Shown here: one piece after another, positions 47,285 through 60,375 of the stretch
Layout: every line of letters begins with the position of its first letter
Position numbering within the stretch: the stretch's first letter is position 1
DNA from: Membranipora membranacea
Lineage: Eukaryota; Bryozoa; Gymnolaemata; Cheilostomatida; Membraniporidae
DNA: 64,000 nt
Direction: 5' to 3'
Assembly (NCBI GenBank): GCA_914767715.1
Contig: OU612072.1
Coordinates: 2,668,001-2,732,000 of the forward strand
Notes under the pieces: model-generated
Seen by the model: only the letters and a program-made list of their open reading frames with translations
Told to the model about the DNA's origin: nothing
The model's database searches: none
Position numbers and translations under genes: made by a program

Positions 47285-48283
47285 AAATTGCCTCCAAAGA
47301 TCTTTGGTGCTCCCGCTAAAATGCATAAGGTGATAACAAAGATGGCATGAAACTATGAAGAAAGCGGGAAACGAGGATCAAGTTTACAGTTGCCTTATGT
47401 ACTCTCTCCATTAATATTTATATACTAACAGTTTTGACGTGGTACCATGTGCTGTTTTGTTACCAAATCACATATTTTTTATCAATCAAATCTACTATAA
47501 ACAGCTATATCTTTTGGAGGTTGAGTGCATAATTGGTTCTATATTTCAACAAATCAATTTTCATTTTTATTTAAACATTTCATTTTAACATCAAATACTA
47601 TGAATATAATATTATAGGTTGTGAAAGATGAGACCGGGGTTGAAAGTTCCGATTTATTTATGATTTGTACTACTCGATTATTTCTGAATGTTGAACTTTC
47701 TTAGTAATTGATGAATTTGATGACCACGGCTTTCGGTTAATTTCATTTCAAACAGATAATTTCTCTAAGCTTTCCCCATTGAGTATTCCCATTGACAAGG
47801 TTTGAAAGCAAATTATTAATTACATCTCTAAAATTTTAATGGATAACTCCCAAATGCTGATGAGCAGTGTTATGAAAAGGATATAAGATAATAATATGCC
47901 ATTTCTCATCCCGCCAAAGCAAAACATCAATAGTTTGAGCTGTGTTCATGCAGCGCCTCTGCATACTTGGTAGAAACATTGAATGTTTCTTGATAATTGT
48001 ATATACAGACGGAGTAGGAGCCAACTTGGGTCCACTCTGTAACTATTATATAGCTGTTATCAATTAAATGATATCTTATCGAGGCAAGTGAAACCGATGA
48101 ACTCCTCTGGTGGACATTCACTTTGAGATAGATAATAATTAATAGATATGCAAAGTGAACACATAATACCTCTACTGTCATCTGTATCTTATCTATAAGC
48201 TATGCTCACCTTGATTACTTCATTGCCACAAATTCTGAGTAGCTATCAGACTTGTCAGTGGTACGTTCTAGAGTTGCAACGTC
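47285..48283. other. Spacer between NHL paralogs
   Basis: The 3' UTR of paralog 1 and the upstream region of paralog 2. No coding exon and no canonical AATAAA within the first 500 bp that I could find. Confidence 0.5.
48080..48210 (+). promoter_or_regulatory. Upstream region shared by the NHL paralogs, copy 2
   Basis: Short blocks in common with 42110-42240 (CAAGTGAAA, AAGTGAACACA, CTTATCTAT). The start-codon regions also align (AGAGTTGCAACG then CAT.GGAC), so the whole first exon and promoter were duplicated. Confidence 0.4.
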
Positions 48284-51200
48284 ATGGACCGTAGTCCAAC
48301 CTCTTTGCTGTTCAACTTGGTGAGTAATATCTTTAGTTCAAAGCTTCCGATCTTTATTCCTCCAATTGTGGAGACAAACGGCCTCCATCACCCCTCGAGG
48401 ACATTAATAGACATTTTGTGTCAAAAATTGGTGTATAACTATATATGATAAATTTATCTCAACATTCTCCACAGGTGTCAGTTGTTATGTGTCTTTATGG
48501 CGTAATGGCAGCTGGATACAGTGCAGGTGGACCAAACACGTAAGTTACAATTTGATAGATTCAATATCAAGATTTCAAAATGTTTAAGTTGTATGAGGTG
48601 CCAGTATGCAATCAAAGAATGGTTCAGTCATTAGTGGATTTGCCATGACTCAACAGACTTTTAACTTTTAAGACAATTTAAGTTTTTGGAGCACCTGACC
48701 TGCTTGTTGCCCAGTCCTGCAAAGTACAACCTAGATCCATTCAAGGAGTCTGATCCATTTAACATCACCCCCAAAATACATCCAACAGGCCAATACTCAT
48801 TGCAGGTCTACTGATCTAGATTCAGATAAACCTTTAGCTAGATATACCACTAATTTTTCAGGCGAAGCTGGGACATTAGACTTCATACAGAGATATTTGG
48901 ACATGAAGCCAGGATGAAAACCTGGCTCAGACCGACCAAGCTTGTCAAGCAGATGCAACCAGATCTCTCAATCCCAGGAAACATACTCTTCCTTAACGGT
49001 ATAGAAATCCTAACTACAAATGGAAGAGACACCAAAAACGCAGGCTATAACACAACTATCAATGGATTATATATGATCAACAGTTTCCAGCAGATCTCTA
49101 AAACTAATGCGGTGGCTGCTCTTCATTTTCCAAGCTGCCTTGTCATCATGAACAGGCTCACGCAGATAACCAAGCCATTCCTGGGAACTTGTGGAACCTA
49201 CAACGCCGGAAACCAAGATGGACGGCTGCATGAAGCCAAGGTCACCACCCCAATGGACTTGATTTTATCTAAAACAAACTCTCAGATCCTCTACCTATCT
49301 GATATGACAGGATTTCGGATAGTTGAGATAGATCTGTCGCTTAAAACAGCCACCACCATTATGAAATCCTCGATGGTATGTATCCCTGTTAGAATGGTGA
49401 TGAACGACAAAGGTGATTCAATATACTTTACATCTGGAGGGAAAGTATGCAAATTTTATCTGCCTACCAAAGCTTTCTACGTTGTCGCAGGGGTGGCCCG
49501 AAGTGAGAAGCCGACCTTCGGGTATCATGACTCCTCTTTACTAGATTCGTTATTCCGTGGACTTGAACACATCATCCAGATTTCTCCAGATATGTTCATA
49601 GTGGCAGACCCGCAAAATCATCGCCTGAGGATTTTGGACATGAGTACTGATCGTGTCTCCTCAATCTGTGATGGCGGTAATCGAGTGAAGGATGGTACAC
49701 TGACAGACTGTGAGATGAAGAATCCATACAGTCTCATGTTTCTCAGTGGTATGCTTTATGTGGGAGAACAGGACTCTATCAGGGTAATCAAAGGTAGGAT
49801 AACTTCTTACACAATTGTTACTTGTATCTGACTGTAGTTAACCAGCTTCTTTTGGGTCAAGGCCATCCCACATTCTGCTGTCCTGAGGCACTCTGCCTGC
49901 AGGATAGCCTTGTGACATAGTCTATCTCTGCAGCACAGCAGTAGTGGCGCTGCCTTCTATCAAGAAAGGCAACTCCCAGGGTTCAAGGTTATGAGATATC
50001 AAAACCAGTGTTCCATTCAGGCCAAAATATTTCTAAAATATGGGTTTCCATTGTTTTCCCAATTTGGGTACTTAGACTAGGTGAATTAGTTCAAGCCCTA
50101 TGCTGCAGGGATGAACGTATGCCTCAACAGTTCGCACATGCGCAGAGTGATCCTGAGGAGCAGCAGAATTGCTGTGGAGTACATTTTATATCCTAGGTCC
50201 TATCGTCCCTTCTTGGCAACATCGCTTCTGTAGGCGTCTCACATTGAGTAAGGTCTGAAAAAAATGATCTCAAACTATAGATATGTCTATTTTTACACAC
50301 ATTACAAAAATTTATGCAGTTCTGAAAGAGCACTAGAAACCGTCGCTGGCGACGGGTGTTGTAAGACATGTTGTGGGACATGCTTTACAGCACTCAAGGC
50401 CTCTATAGCATTGTTCTTGAATACAATATTGAAATTTTTTGGATTTTCTTCTCCCTCTTGTCAACTATAAGAAAAATTATCTTTTAAATAGAAAACAGTT
50501 TGTCTTTGTAAATGATGTTATGTCAGGTTTATTGCAAGTCAAGATTGGTGTTCCCCAGGGTTCGGTTATCGGGCCACTTTTATTTTAAATTTATACTAAT
50601 GACCTTTAAAATGCAACAACGGATCTACATTATATACTTTTTGCTGATGATACAAATATATTTAGTACTTGACCTGAAATTATGAAAAGAAATTTACGTT
50701 TGATAAATGAATGGGGTATCACCAACCGTCTTGTTATAAACTATTGGAAAACCTTTCAAGTCCTTTTGAAAGCCCCAAACAAAATTTTTAACCCTGAAGA
50801 TTACAAGCTCAAATTCGAGAACTCTATTTTAAAAGAAAAAGGAACCTAACATAACTTTCCGTGATCATTTTAAAAGCCTAAAAAAGAAATTAAATTCAAC
50901 TCTGATGATGATGCGAGCACTCCGTCCAGCCGTTGACCGAAAGTCAATGGTTGACATATATTACAGCTTTTTCTTTCCTCATTTGATATACGGATTAGAG
51001 TTCTGGGGCCACGCAAGTGATAGCCAACTATGACCAATACAGGCGCTACAAAAAAAGATCTGCATGACATTAAAAACTGAAAGTCATGCCATTGCAAAAT
51101 GCTTTTTGAATACAGAGCTTTAAAACTTTTATTAAAATCATATTCAATTCAAGATATTTTAAATATGAAAACAAAACACGAGTACATACACTAGATCCAA

Positions 51201-53739
51201 CAAACTTAAAATTATTAAGACCAACAATAAGCGAGGAGAGAGGTCTTTGTTGAGCAATGGCATAGCCTTGTTCAACAAGAACCTTTTGGGAATTTGGACG
51301 GGGCAAAGGTGCGATCTCACAGTTGGGCTGGCGGAGCGTCTCTGGTCGTCCGGAGATTGCGGGTACGGTGGGCATGTTTTGTTTTGGCTTTTCATGGTGA
51401 TTTTGTAATTAGTTGGAGGGTTGGCCCCCAGTCTGGTCATAGACTATTTGGCTGACCCATGCTTTTATTTACTTTCTTTGAACATTTATTACTCTTAATT
51501 TACAATGTGTCTTTATAGCAAAATACAAAAAAAAACAGCATTGTTATGCACCATATATCGTTAAAAATCCATTGTTCTTGAGTGGTGTAAGACATGTGCC
51601 ACAGCTTGTCTTACAAACACCCGTGCTGGATCAGGCTAAGTAACTAAACTATGTCTTAACATGCAACATGGGCTGCACCAACAAACCCTCTACTGTGTTT
51701 TTTTTTCATAAAACTGGCTATTACCCATACAGAACTGGACATTTTCTGTAATGCAGGTTTGGAGTCTGCCCCCACCACTACACCATCAACCACTTCCTCC
51801 ACAACTACATCAACTACAAGGCGGCCAACCACAGAGACTCAATGTCAGGATGTACATCTCATACAGTATCTTAGTGAAGGGCAAACTCTGGCCACAGTAA
51901 ACATGCCTGGTAAAATACTCATGCTGCCGATCGGTGATTACCAGATCGATAATAGTAATGCTAGGCAGCAATGTAAATGGTTCATCTCAATCAAAGGTCA
52001 GTTATTTTTCAATTACCTTCGCAATGGAATGTTTTGATTGTCTAATCTGGATCAAATATCATATCTTGGTTGGTTTGTTGGTTGGTTGGTTTATTTTGTC
52101 AAAACATTAGGTATGCTGCGAGATTGAGTGTTTATACTGTTACATGAGTAGGGAATACCAAAAAGAAATACAAAAATATGAGTAAAGTAAAGTCTGACCT
52201 CTAGACCTCTAGGATTAAAAAATATCTTGTAATATTGAAATCGAATGCCTGAGGAAGGAGTCTTCACCCCAGGCAGTTCTGATATCTGCCTGAGGGGAGT
52301 TTCTCAAGAAAATTGTTTAAAAAATGTTCGTCATCATGTCTTATCTGCAGGGCCAGGTTCTTCGTTCGTTTTGATATGACGGAATCTAGGTCCCCAATAT
52401 CGTGACCTAGTCTGCCGCCCTGTTTGAAAAACTTAATCAGAGCTTTCTTGTCTCGTGAATAAATACTAATGAACAAAATAGGTAGGCAGTAGGTTAGAAT
52501 GGATACAATAAAACTTTAAAATAACATGCAGGCCAAAGGCAAACAATTTTGAAGTATTATTATTAGAGTTATCAGCCCAGAAACTATAAGAGGACAACTC
52601 TCTGGTACTCTTATGTATTGAATTATAACAGGGAAAGCATGCCTTCATCATACCACCCTCCCTAATCATGCAGCCGCATATAGAATCAAGAAAGTTATGA
52701 CTTAAAACAAGTAATGTAATTCATTACAAGCAACTGCATGATGCAACTGAAATCACTGCTTATCCTGTTGTAGCATCTGCAATCACGAAAAAGCCAACTC
52801 CCACACCACCAACAACTAGTACAACAACAACTACAAAACCAACAACAAATCCGCAACCAATCATTCCACCATGTTCACCGGTATATCTCACTCAGCCCTT
52901 ACCAGCTGGTCAGAGCTCAGCTAAGGTATCACTGCCCGGTAGAACACTACTTTTACCTGTCGGTGATTATGAGTTTGATAATCTGCACAACGGACAGTTC
53001 TGCAAGTGGTTTGTCCGCATTACAGGTAAGCAAAAAACTCGAACACTTTCATCAGCTTGAAGTCAGCAAGGATTCAGCTTGTCTTCTCAAGAACTCCGTA
53101 AGACTTGATCAAACTGGATTCGAGATTCCACATTATTCAAAATTATTATAACGTTGAGAGTAATGTAATGCCTTCCTAAGTTTGCCTTACAGCAATTCCT
53201 AAGCTGAGCTATTATTTATTTATTTCTTGTACCCAGCAAAATATGAAAAATTTATAAGTATTGATTTTATTTTTGTCCCAATGTCACAAACCCAAGGAAT
53301 TTTGTTGCCCCAATGAAATCTTACATATTATGACAGAACACTTTTACCAAATAATCTGACGGAAAAGTCCATCCTAAAAATATTAAGTATAACCACAAAT
53401 CCTCCACAGTATCTTTGTCTATATTTGTTACAGTGAATCCACAAGCCACATTCTTCTCTGAGTACAAAGTCAGGTGCTCTGATATACAGGATAGAATATC
53501 TCAGACAGCTATTAGTAATGTAGCTGTACATCACTACAAGCAGATAGAGCTTATATGTGCTCAAGGTAGGATATTTATACGACTGGTGTGACTTACTTCT
53601 ATTCTTAACTTGATTTTTATTGCTGTTGGCCACCAAGGAGACACTGTACTGCATTAGGGAGTCTCTTTTTCATAGATGAGTTTGGAATGTGATATTTCTC
53701 ACATAGTAGCTGAAAATATTGTGAATTCCTGCTGTGCAT

Positions 53740-53782
<43 letters not shown>

Positions 53783-54598
53783 TGTCTTTTGATATCATGA
53801 AACCATATATTGTTTGGGTTCTGAAAAACCCGGAAAATGTTTTCCGCCTTTTCGAAATAGCGGAAAATGGTTTTCTGTCTTTCCTTGTTTTCGGGAACCC
53901 GAATATTGTTTGATTAATTGCTATCAAGAGTTATGTCTGTATCGAATTCATTACTGCTGACAAATTCCTAAACAGATTGCAAAGTCCCTACAGCTGCTCA
54001 GCCGGTGGTGAGCTGCTCCAATGATCTACTGCTCATACAGTGGCTGACAGACATTCCTCAGTCTCAGAGTGGCTCCCTGTCTGATACCGTCAAACAGTCT
54101 CTGATACGTCGAGTCAAAGCTGCCACCATAACACCCAGTATTGTCTTATTGGATAAGATACCACCGTGAGTATGGTTCATAGCAGCATGGTAACTGTCTT
54201 TGTGTTTGTACTTGTCTGAGTCTGACATCGATTGTGGCCTATACCTTTGTGTGTCTTTCACTTATTGGATACGTTTTGCACTTAGTTAAAAGCCACCATA
54301 CCTCTGCAATAGTCAGCAAAGTTGGTTTGGAATATTATGAGAATATCACAACAAGGAGTCTTGCTTTGATATCTGCTAAGCTAATAATTTACGGGCCAGG
54401 CAAATTAAGGTGATGTTATCTACCTAAAATAAACATAATTCTAAGTGCACATACACAGGATATGTTGCCGGATTTAAATTATACAGGTTGATATTCAAAT
54501 TAAGTTTTGTGTTAATTATTTTTTTATTTTATAGAGTGCTATTTCCAGAGAAGAATCCAGTCAGCGGATCTTACATAAATGTTAAGTTCAATGTATAG
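48284..54598 (+). CDS. Secreted NHL-propeller protein with Thr-rich linkers, paralog 2
   Basis: Exons: 48284-48319, 48475-48539, 48862-49793, 51757-51996, 52774-53025, 53434-53565, 53976-54165, 54535-54598; 636 residues. Same architecture as paralog 1 and highly similar in every exon (for example FIVADPQNHRLRILDMS in the propeller, LPIGDYQIDN and LPVGDYEFDN in the two linker modules, and the same ending GSYINVKFNV). Signal peptide VSVVMCLYGVMAAGY. It has no counterpart of paralog 1 exon 6 (the third module); the flanking exons are both phase 1, so the frame is kept. The propeller exon is seven codons longer. A LINE relic fills much of intron 3. AATAAA at 54817. Confidence 0.82.
50495..51530 (+). 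mobile_element. Degenerate non-LTR retrotransposon (RT domain)
   Basis: Recognisable reverse-transcriptase motifs in one orientation, GVPQGSVIGPLLF near 50547-50586 and FADDTN near 50638-50655, followed by the C-terminal region with many stops and frame changes. The element is 5' truncated, sense to the host gene, in intron 3 of NHL paralog 2. CR1/L2 or Jockey-like; I cannot place it more exactly. Confidence 0.8.
53742..53779. repeat. TA microsatellite
   Basis: About 18 AT dinucleotides in intron 6 of NHL paralog 2. Confidence 0.9.
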
Positions 54599-56445
54599 AA
54601 ACGCCACCAAAGCAAAGATGTATGGTACATACTCCAGTTAAAAAGAATAATGCAATAACTTAAATGACGCAAAAAGATAAATACGAGAAATAAGCATCAA
54701 GTTAACAACTCTAGAGTGTTATCTTGGTAGTACTGTCTATGTAGAAGTCTATTCTCTCAGTTTGTACTTCTAACCATGAGTTTTATTCAAAACTAGACCG
54801 AGAAATTATTTGTGACAATAAAATATTCTATTAGGCCAGTTATTAACATTGATATGACTGTCTGTATGATAATAAAGTAATGATGGCACTAAAGAGTACA
54901 CTAACAGGTGTATTTCAGCTGTATATTTTCAAGAACTTTTCGTGTTTCATTTGACTTAATTATTTTCCTTTAAACACTCTGTAAATGTAAAGTGTGAGTT
55001 CAAGTGTAAGTGTTTTGAAAAATAAGGGTTCCAATCTGTGTCATTTCGGTTTCCAGAGGCACAGAAAACTGACAACGAGGTTGATTTTAAACCTGAGATA
55101 TTGGGCACAACATGTGCTCGATCTCATATCAACTCACAGGTTCGGCAACGTTTGATAGCTCACAAAAAGGGAGATCAGGAAATATTAATTGCCGTAAATA
55201 AGAAAAAAAGTCATTGAATCGTTCATCGCTCCTACAGTACATCACAATATGCTGCTCAAGATGCGCAACAATAGCCACAAACTAAAGGGCAGAGCAAATA
55301 CTAACCTCACAGAATTTAATTTCTAAGTCAAACTGTGTTGAAGTCTTCTAAAGCTGTGATGTCTCTCAGCGGTAACTTGATGATGTATCCAGGAAACACA
55401 TTCACTCTCCTAACAGAAGTAGGTCAAGCTCATCCAATCATAATAAGCAGGTTCATAGTTTAGAAAAAGATGGTAGGGGAGGTAAAAATCCTGGAGGGGG
55501 TGACAAAGTGACACTAGGTTGGGTGCTCTAAGCTCCTCTTGACTTGTTAACTTCAACATCTCAAGAGCTTTGAGGTCTATAAATAGCAAATGGAAATCCC
55601 AGAGAAGCTGTTTCAATAAGTAGTTTTTGCTCACTTCATTAAGCTTCACCTAGAGCTGCAGGCCTGGAAACTTGTTTGAGTACAAGGGTAATTAGGAGAG
55701 ATTACTGAATAGTTTTCCGTCGCCCTTGGAGGTTTGTTTTATTTGCATTGGTTTGTGGCAGGAGCTACTAGGCTTATGACTAGCAAACTCACCACAGTGA
55801 TCATGTTTACAGATTCAAAATCCAGTTTACAGAGCAGAAAGGGGCCATACTTATGAAACAAATTAAATACACATAAAAATTTTACAAAAAGCTGCTCTGC
55901 TCTGCTCTGCTCATGTTTCCACATATTTTGAAAAACTTAAAATCATGCCTTTAAAAAAGCTTATTATTAAAATTGCTTTTAAAAACACGCCCAAGAAAAC
56001 AAATTTTAAAACTTTTGCCAGAACACAACCATGATACTAAATAAAAAGGAGTGGGAGGTCCCTGTTGTACACAGGTCTGAAACTGTACAACAGGTACCTT
56101 TTGGAAGATTGGACAGGATCTGGGAACAATCCCATGTCTGGTCTGGCTGAGTACCTTTGGGTCTATGCTCGACAGCTGTGCTGTGCTGACTCGTGCTTCG
56201 ACTTATCGGCTTGTGTGGGTGTTTGTTCATGGGTGCCCATCGGGACAGTTGTCACTCTAGTTTTTAGACTTTCTGGCTGAGCCCTTGCTCTTCTTTTCTT
56301 TGCATTATATACTACTATGCCAAATTCTTTTATTTGATTAAACTTATTTTATAGCATAAACAATAAGAAAAAAAAGGTGCACCATGGATTAATATGGATG
56401 GATATCATTTATCATTCAGATATCTGTGTCTGTGTTTAATTTCAG
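54599..56445. other. Intergenic stretch with LINE 3' end
   Basis: The 3' UTR of NHL paralog 2, then no supportable exon. Near 55890-55910 is a short TCTGC repeat, and 56060-56370 is a retroposon tail. Confidence 0.5.
56060..56370 (+). mobile_element. LINE 3'-end fragment
   Basis: Resembles 51280-51530, the 3' end of the LINE in paralog 2: shared ACCTTTTGG.A..TTGGAC, a stretch before TTTCTGGCTGA/TTTGGCTGA, then C(C)CATGCT/CCTTGCT and TTTATAGCA near the end. Diverged and without coding capacity. Confidence 0.5.
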
Positions 56446-56472
56446 CCACCATTTCGAGATCGATTGGCTAGA

Positions 56473-58976
56473 ATGAAGCGGAAGTATACTGTTAGGACTC
56501 ATGTGTCAGGTGATCTGTCACCTAATTTAGATAATGAGTCAACAGTACTATTCCATGACCTCAATGATGAATCAGTGCAGCAATACGACAACACGTATAT
56601 ACAACAAGAGGAGATAAAGAGCAAGGACCATGGGAGGAGCTTACCTGAGGGGAGGAGCTTACCTGAGGGGAGGAGCTTACCCGAGGGGAGGAGCTTACCC
56701 GAGGGGAGGAGCTTACCCGAGGGGAGGAGCTTGCCCGAGGGGAGGAGCATACCCGAGGCACCGGTGGATGAGCCAGACCCCGTTACTTACCTTATCCCTC
56801 CTGATAGAACCAGTAAACCAAAGGACTCAGTACAACCTATCAGTGTAGATACGTTCAATGCCTTTCTTACAGTGCTATCAATGATCTCACTCATCAACCT
56901 AGGTGTGTTCTGATTGGTCAGTTGCTCAGGCAGCAACTGCTATGATACCAAAAAGTCTTTAGCTTTGAAAATTTAATATGATGCTTACAAAACGTACGGA
57001 GTGGATCTTCGTACATAAACAAATATCAGAGTATTTATAATTAAATAGATCACAAACACTTCCCTCATTCGCATCAAGATGACACATGAGGCTTATGAAT
57101 ACGGATATCAACAGTCTTGTTGCAACGTATATATTATACGTCATAGACTTTGCGAAAATGATAAAGTGTAATTGTCGACCACCAGTACCACTCATTAAGA
57201 GGATAACTCAACATATTCATGCTAATAGTTACCTCTTTCCAGTCGAACAAGATTTTCACTCACTTTAGTAAATTTTTTCCATAATTTATGCGTATTTAAA
57301 AAGAATAAGTCATATATATGTCAATTTGTCAATGATTTTGGTGTCCTTGCTTGTAGTGCTGGCGTTATCTCTGTATACTATGAGAACTAGTACTAGTTGG
57401 GAAGCTGACAGCGATCTGGTACAGTTTATATCTCTTACTATGACAGTTACCTTCTCTACTCTGTCTCTCGCTGGTACACTACTAGGATTTAATATGACAG
57501 ACGGCACACAACTCAGTACTAGGATGGTTTGTATCATCAATTACAGCTAACTTCCGATAATGCATTGTGCTTTTAATCCGAAACAAAGGATTTGGCTATA
57601 GACAAATTTCATATTCAGTCAAACTTCATCAGGTTCATGTTTTGCCCTGTCAGGGCGATGAATTCTAGTAATATTATGAAACAAAGTCCAGTTGTGAATG
57701 TTGCTCTAGGTTCATACAGTAACTGAAAATGTTTTTCTTTCAATTGTGTACAGAGAAGATATAACATGACCGTACTGCTCGGCCTCGCCATACTTACTGG
57801 GATAGCAGCTACCTGTCTGGATATGTACAAACTCGTATTTACTTATGATTACTATCTTCATGTCTATCATGTGAGTTATATGTTACTTCAGAATTTTAGT
57901 GTGGGTCAAGTATAGCTCAAGTTGGATTCAATTTCCCTGCATTGTAATTCCCCCTCAAGCCATCAGCGATATACCACTATGAATGGGAGCAGCTCAAGGA
58001 GTAAAGTGTTCGCAGGAGGAAATGTTGGCCTTTTTGTATACGTTTGAATTATCTCAATTCAATCCAAGCTATCGTTTATTCCCCTCTACATTACCTCATC
58101 TTTGCTAGCCAAAAATAAGTGCTAGCTAACATTGAATCATCCCCAAACTAGCTAAACTAAACTCTAGCTAACATTTACTCTCCTTGGATAAATTAAGAAT
58201 AGGTCGAGATTTCGAAGAGAGCCCAATGGGTACTTTCTGGCATGCCATTTCTTTAACCATTAATGTTCAATTGGAATAATTCACTACCTGGAGAAAAAAA
58301 TTGTTCCAAATCCGTAAAACACTGTGTTGCATCATCTGATGACTTTCTTCTTTCTGTTGTAGAGCCTGTTTTTTGAGACTACCTGGGCGACTTGGAGTAG
58401 GAGTTTTAATTTCTGTATCAACCTGCTCTCTGTCGTATTATGCCTGCTGGTTTACTATTTCACTAGAAGAGGCGTGGCTGATAGAGACGATGATTACTCA
58501 CTGTTCCCTGATGAGATGGTTTACCATTCAATACTGGTGGCAGCGCTGAAAGCCACACCAGACATCTCTGGTATGGACCAAAATACACAATGGAGTAAAT
58601 ATCAATAATAAACAATTATTAATATTTATATCCATGATATCAATAATACCAATCCTGGAAAGATTAGCCTGGTTAATTGTGAGACTTCTGTCAAAAATTG
58701 TGTCCACATGAATTTCATCAAATAAATAGTACATAAACACTTGATGTGATAAAGTTTTTCCCTTTCTTATTCAAAAAGCCAAAAAATTGGTACTGCAAGA
58801 AAGAACGTACACATACTTTTTATAGTAATCAATAAGAAACAATAAAACAGAGTCCTCTTCTGCTTTCAGGTGAACAGAAGAGTGGTCTGATTGACAATCC
58901 GGGTAACTCCCAAACAAAGGTAGCCAAACCACCAAGGAAGGGGGAATCTCACCATTCTACTGCTCGATCAAGCTGA
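56473..58976 (+). CDS. Four-transmembrane protein with GRSLPE repeats, unrecognised family
   Basis: Exons: 56473-56902, 57357-57526, 57754-57870, 58363-58570, 58870-58976; 343 residues from the first in-frame ATG. The acceptor at 56445 lies 27 bp upstream, open in frame, so a further 5' exon may exist. Residues 1-115 are polar and include seven GRSLPE hexads. Four hydrophobic segments follow: FNAFLTVLSMISLINLGVLA, LVQFISLTMTVTFSTLSLAG, VLLGLAILTGIAATCLDMY and FNFCINLLSVVLCLLVYYF. The C-terminus is polar and Lys/Ser-rich. The topology (cytosolic N- and C-termini, four TM) resembles tetraspan groups such as MARVEL or claudin-like proteins, but no diagnostic motif is visible. AATAAA at 59319. 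Confidence 0.72.
56632..56757 (+). repeat. 18-bp coding repeat, seven copies (GRSLPE)
   Basis: Six GRSLPE and one GRSIPE units, almost identical at the DNA level (GGGAGGAGCTTACC(C/T)GAG), so a young expansion inside the first exon of the four-TM protein. Confidence 0.95.
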
Positions 58977-59092
58977 TAATAGTGCAATATCAATTGACAG
59001 ATTGCTGTCATGTAACAAAAATCCAAAGACTCTTAGACAATTTTTTATATCAATTTGATCAATCACTGATCGATGCAAGCAAGATCATAACC

Positions 59093-59125
<33 letters not shown>

Positions 59126-59681
59126 GTATTATATATGTTTATATGTGTATCAAATGTGAAGACTAAACATATTGAGAGAAAAAAGGTTTTCTGGCACAAT
59201 CAAGCAATATAACAATTCCGTTTTTCTCACAATGGAAAACCAACTAAAATCCTTTGTAATGTGAACGAGTGTATAAAACTCTGCAGTGATGGTTATTCCG
59301 ATTGAGATTTGATCCGCAAATAAAATTGATAAATATGGATATATATAACCTGTGAGCAGTGAAATTGCTAATTTTATCCACTCAACTATTTTTAATTAAA
59401 TTCAAAGGGAAAACTCAGCATAATATTGTCCATAGCCTTGTCACGCGGCTAACAAAAATAATAGTAATGTTGCTTTACGAGGCTACATTGTTTATGGTTA
59501 AATATCTAGTGTTGGACGGCTGGCTTCATGTAATTTGCATATCATCTCACAAACTAATGACATCATAGTAAGTTGAGATTTCTGCTCTACCATTCAGTAA
59601 CGGCAGATTGTTTTTCCCTGGAGCTGGCTCCGGTGTATGTGACTGTCTAAAAAACTAAAAAAGTACCGCAACTAAACTAAG
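58977..59681. other. Spacer with TA repeat
   Basis: The 3' UTR of the four-TM gene with a TA-rich microsatellite at about 59092-59126, then the upstream region of the first protamine-like gene. No coding exon seen. Confidence 0.5.
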
Positions 59682-60375
59682 ATGACAGTACCACGTAAAA
59701 ATAGGACAGAATCTAGGGCTGTCAGCGCTCATGGCGGTGAGTAGATTAGCTGGAGCGAAAAGTGATGGCTAGTTTTGTTCTGCTATGTCTCTACTTGGAA
59801 TTCCTTTTATTGAGATGAACATGTTGAAACACACACTTATGGCGACTCATTGCTGTTTGCAATGTCATGTCTTTTTTTGTCTAATAGCAGTGTTGAGAAT
59901 TGAGTGTAGGACAATTTTAGTTGAACAGCTTATTACTATTTTCCTAGCGGCTGTGCAATACGTCTCTCTGTGATTATTGTTCCTATATTTACACCACATA
60001 TCATTGTGTTTGCAGAGGCTGACTCTACAGCGACTAGAGGGCGTCGATCATCTCGTCGATTGCAGCGTGGAGGACATAAGCGTAGAGCACACACTCGTAG
60101 ACTGAGTCCCCATTATGGGCAATACTGGAGGAGGCCCACTACTCAAGTCCGAGGTTCTAATGTAAGGAAAGCCTGCCGGAGAGGAAGCAAGAGCAAAAGT
60201 AGGACAAGGTAGGACAACTTAGTAGTAATTGTTCTATCAATCTATCTAGTTACATCTTAGCTTTCAAATTCAAGAATTAAGATCCACAGATTTTTTGATT
60301 GAATTCTTTCCTTGTTTATACAGGAGCACACGAAGCAGAAGTAGAAGCAGGAGTAGCTGTCGCTGCAGATGTTAA
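59682..60375 (+). CDS. Protamine-like basic nuclear protein A
   Basis: Exons 59682-59736, 60016-60208, 60324-60375; 99 residues. Very rich in Arg, Ser and Lys (RGRRSSRRLQRGGHKRRAHT, then RSTRSRSRSRSS) and ending in alternating Cys-Arg (CRCRC). Such composition is that of sperm nuclear basic proteins that compact DNA; the cysteines could form interprotamine disulfides. It is not a plain SR splicing factor: there is no RRM, and the frame ends directly after the basic tail. It has a tandem paralog 0.9 kb downstream with the same exon phases and the same CRC-type ending. AATAAA at 60563 and 60571. Confidence 0.75.

Noticed and set aside
59970-60375. SR-family splicing factor identity for the Arg/Ser-rich genes
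   Set aside because: No RNA-recognition motif; small size, high Arg and terminal Cys-Arg fit protamine-like proteins better, though not proven.
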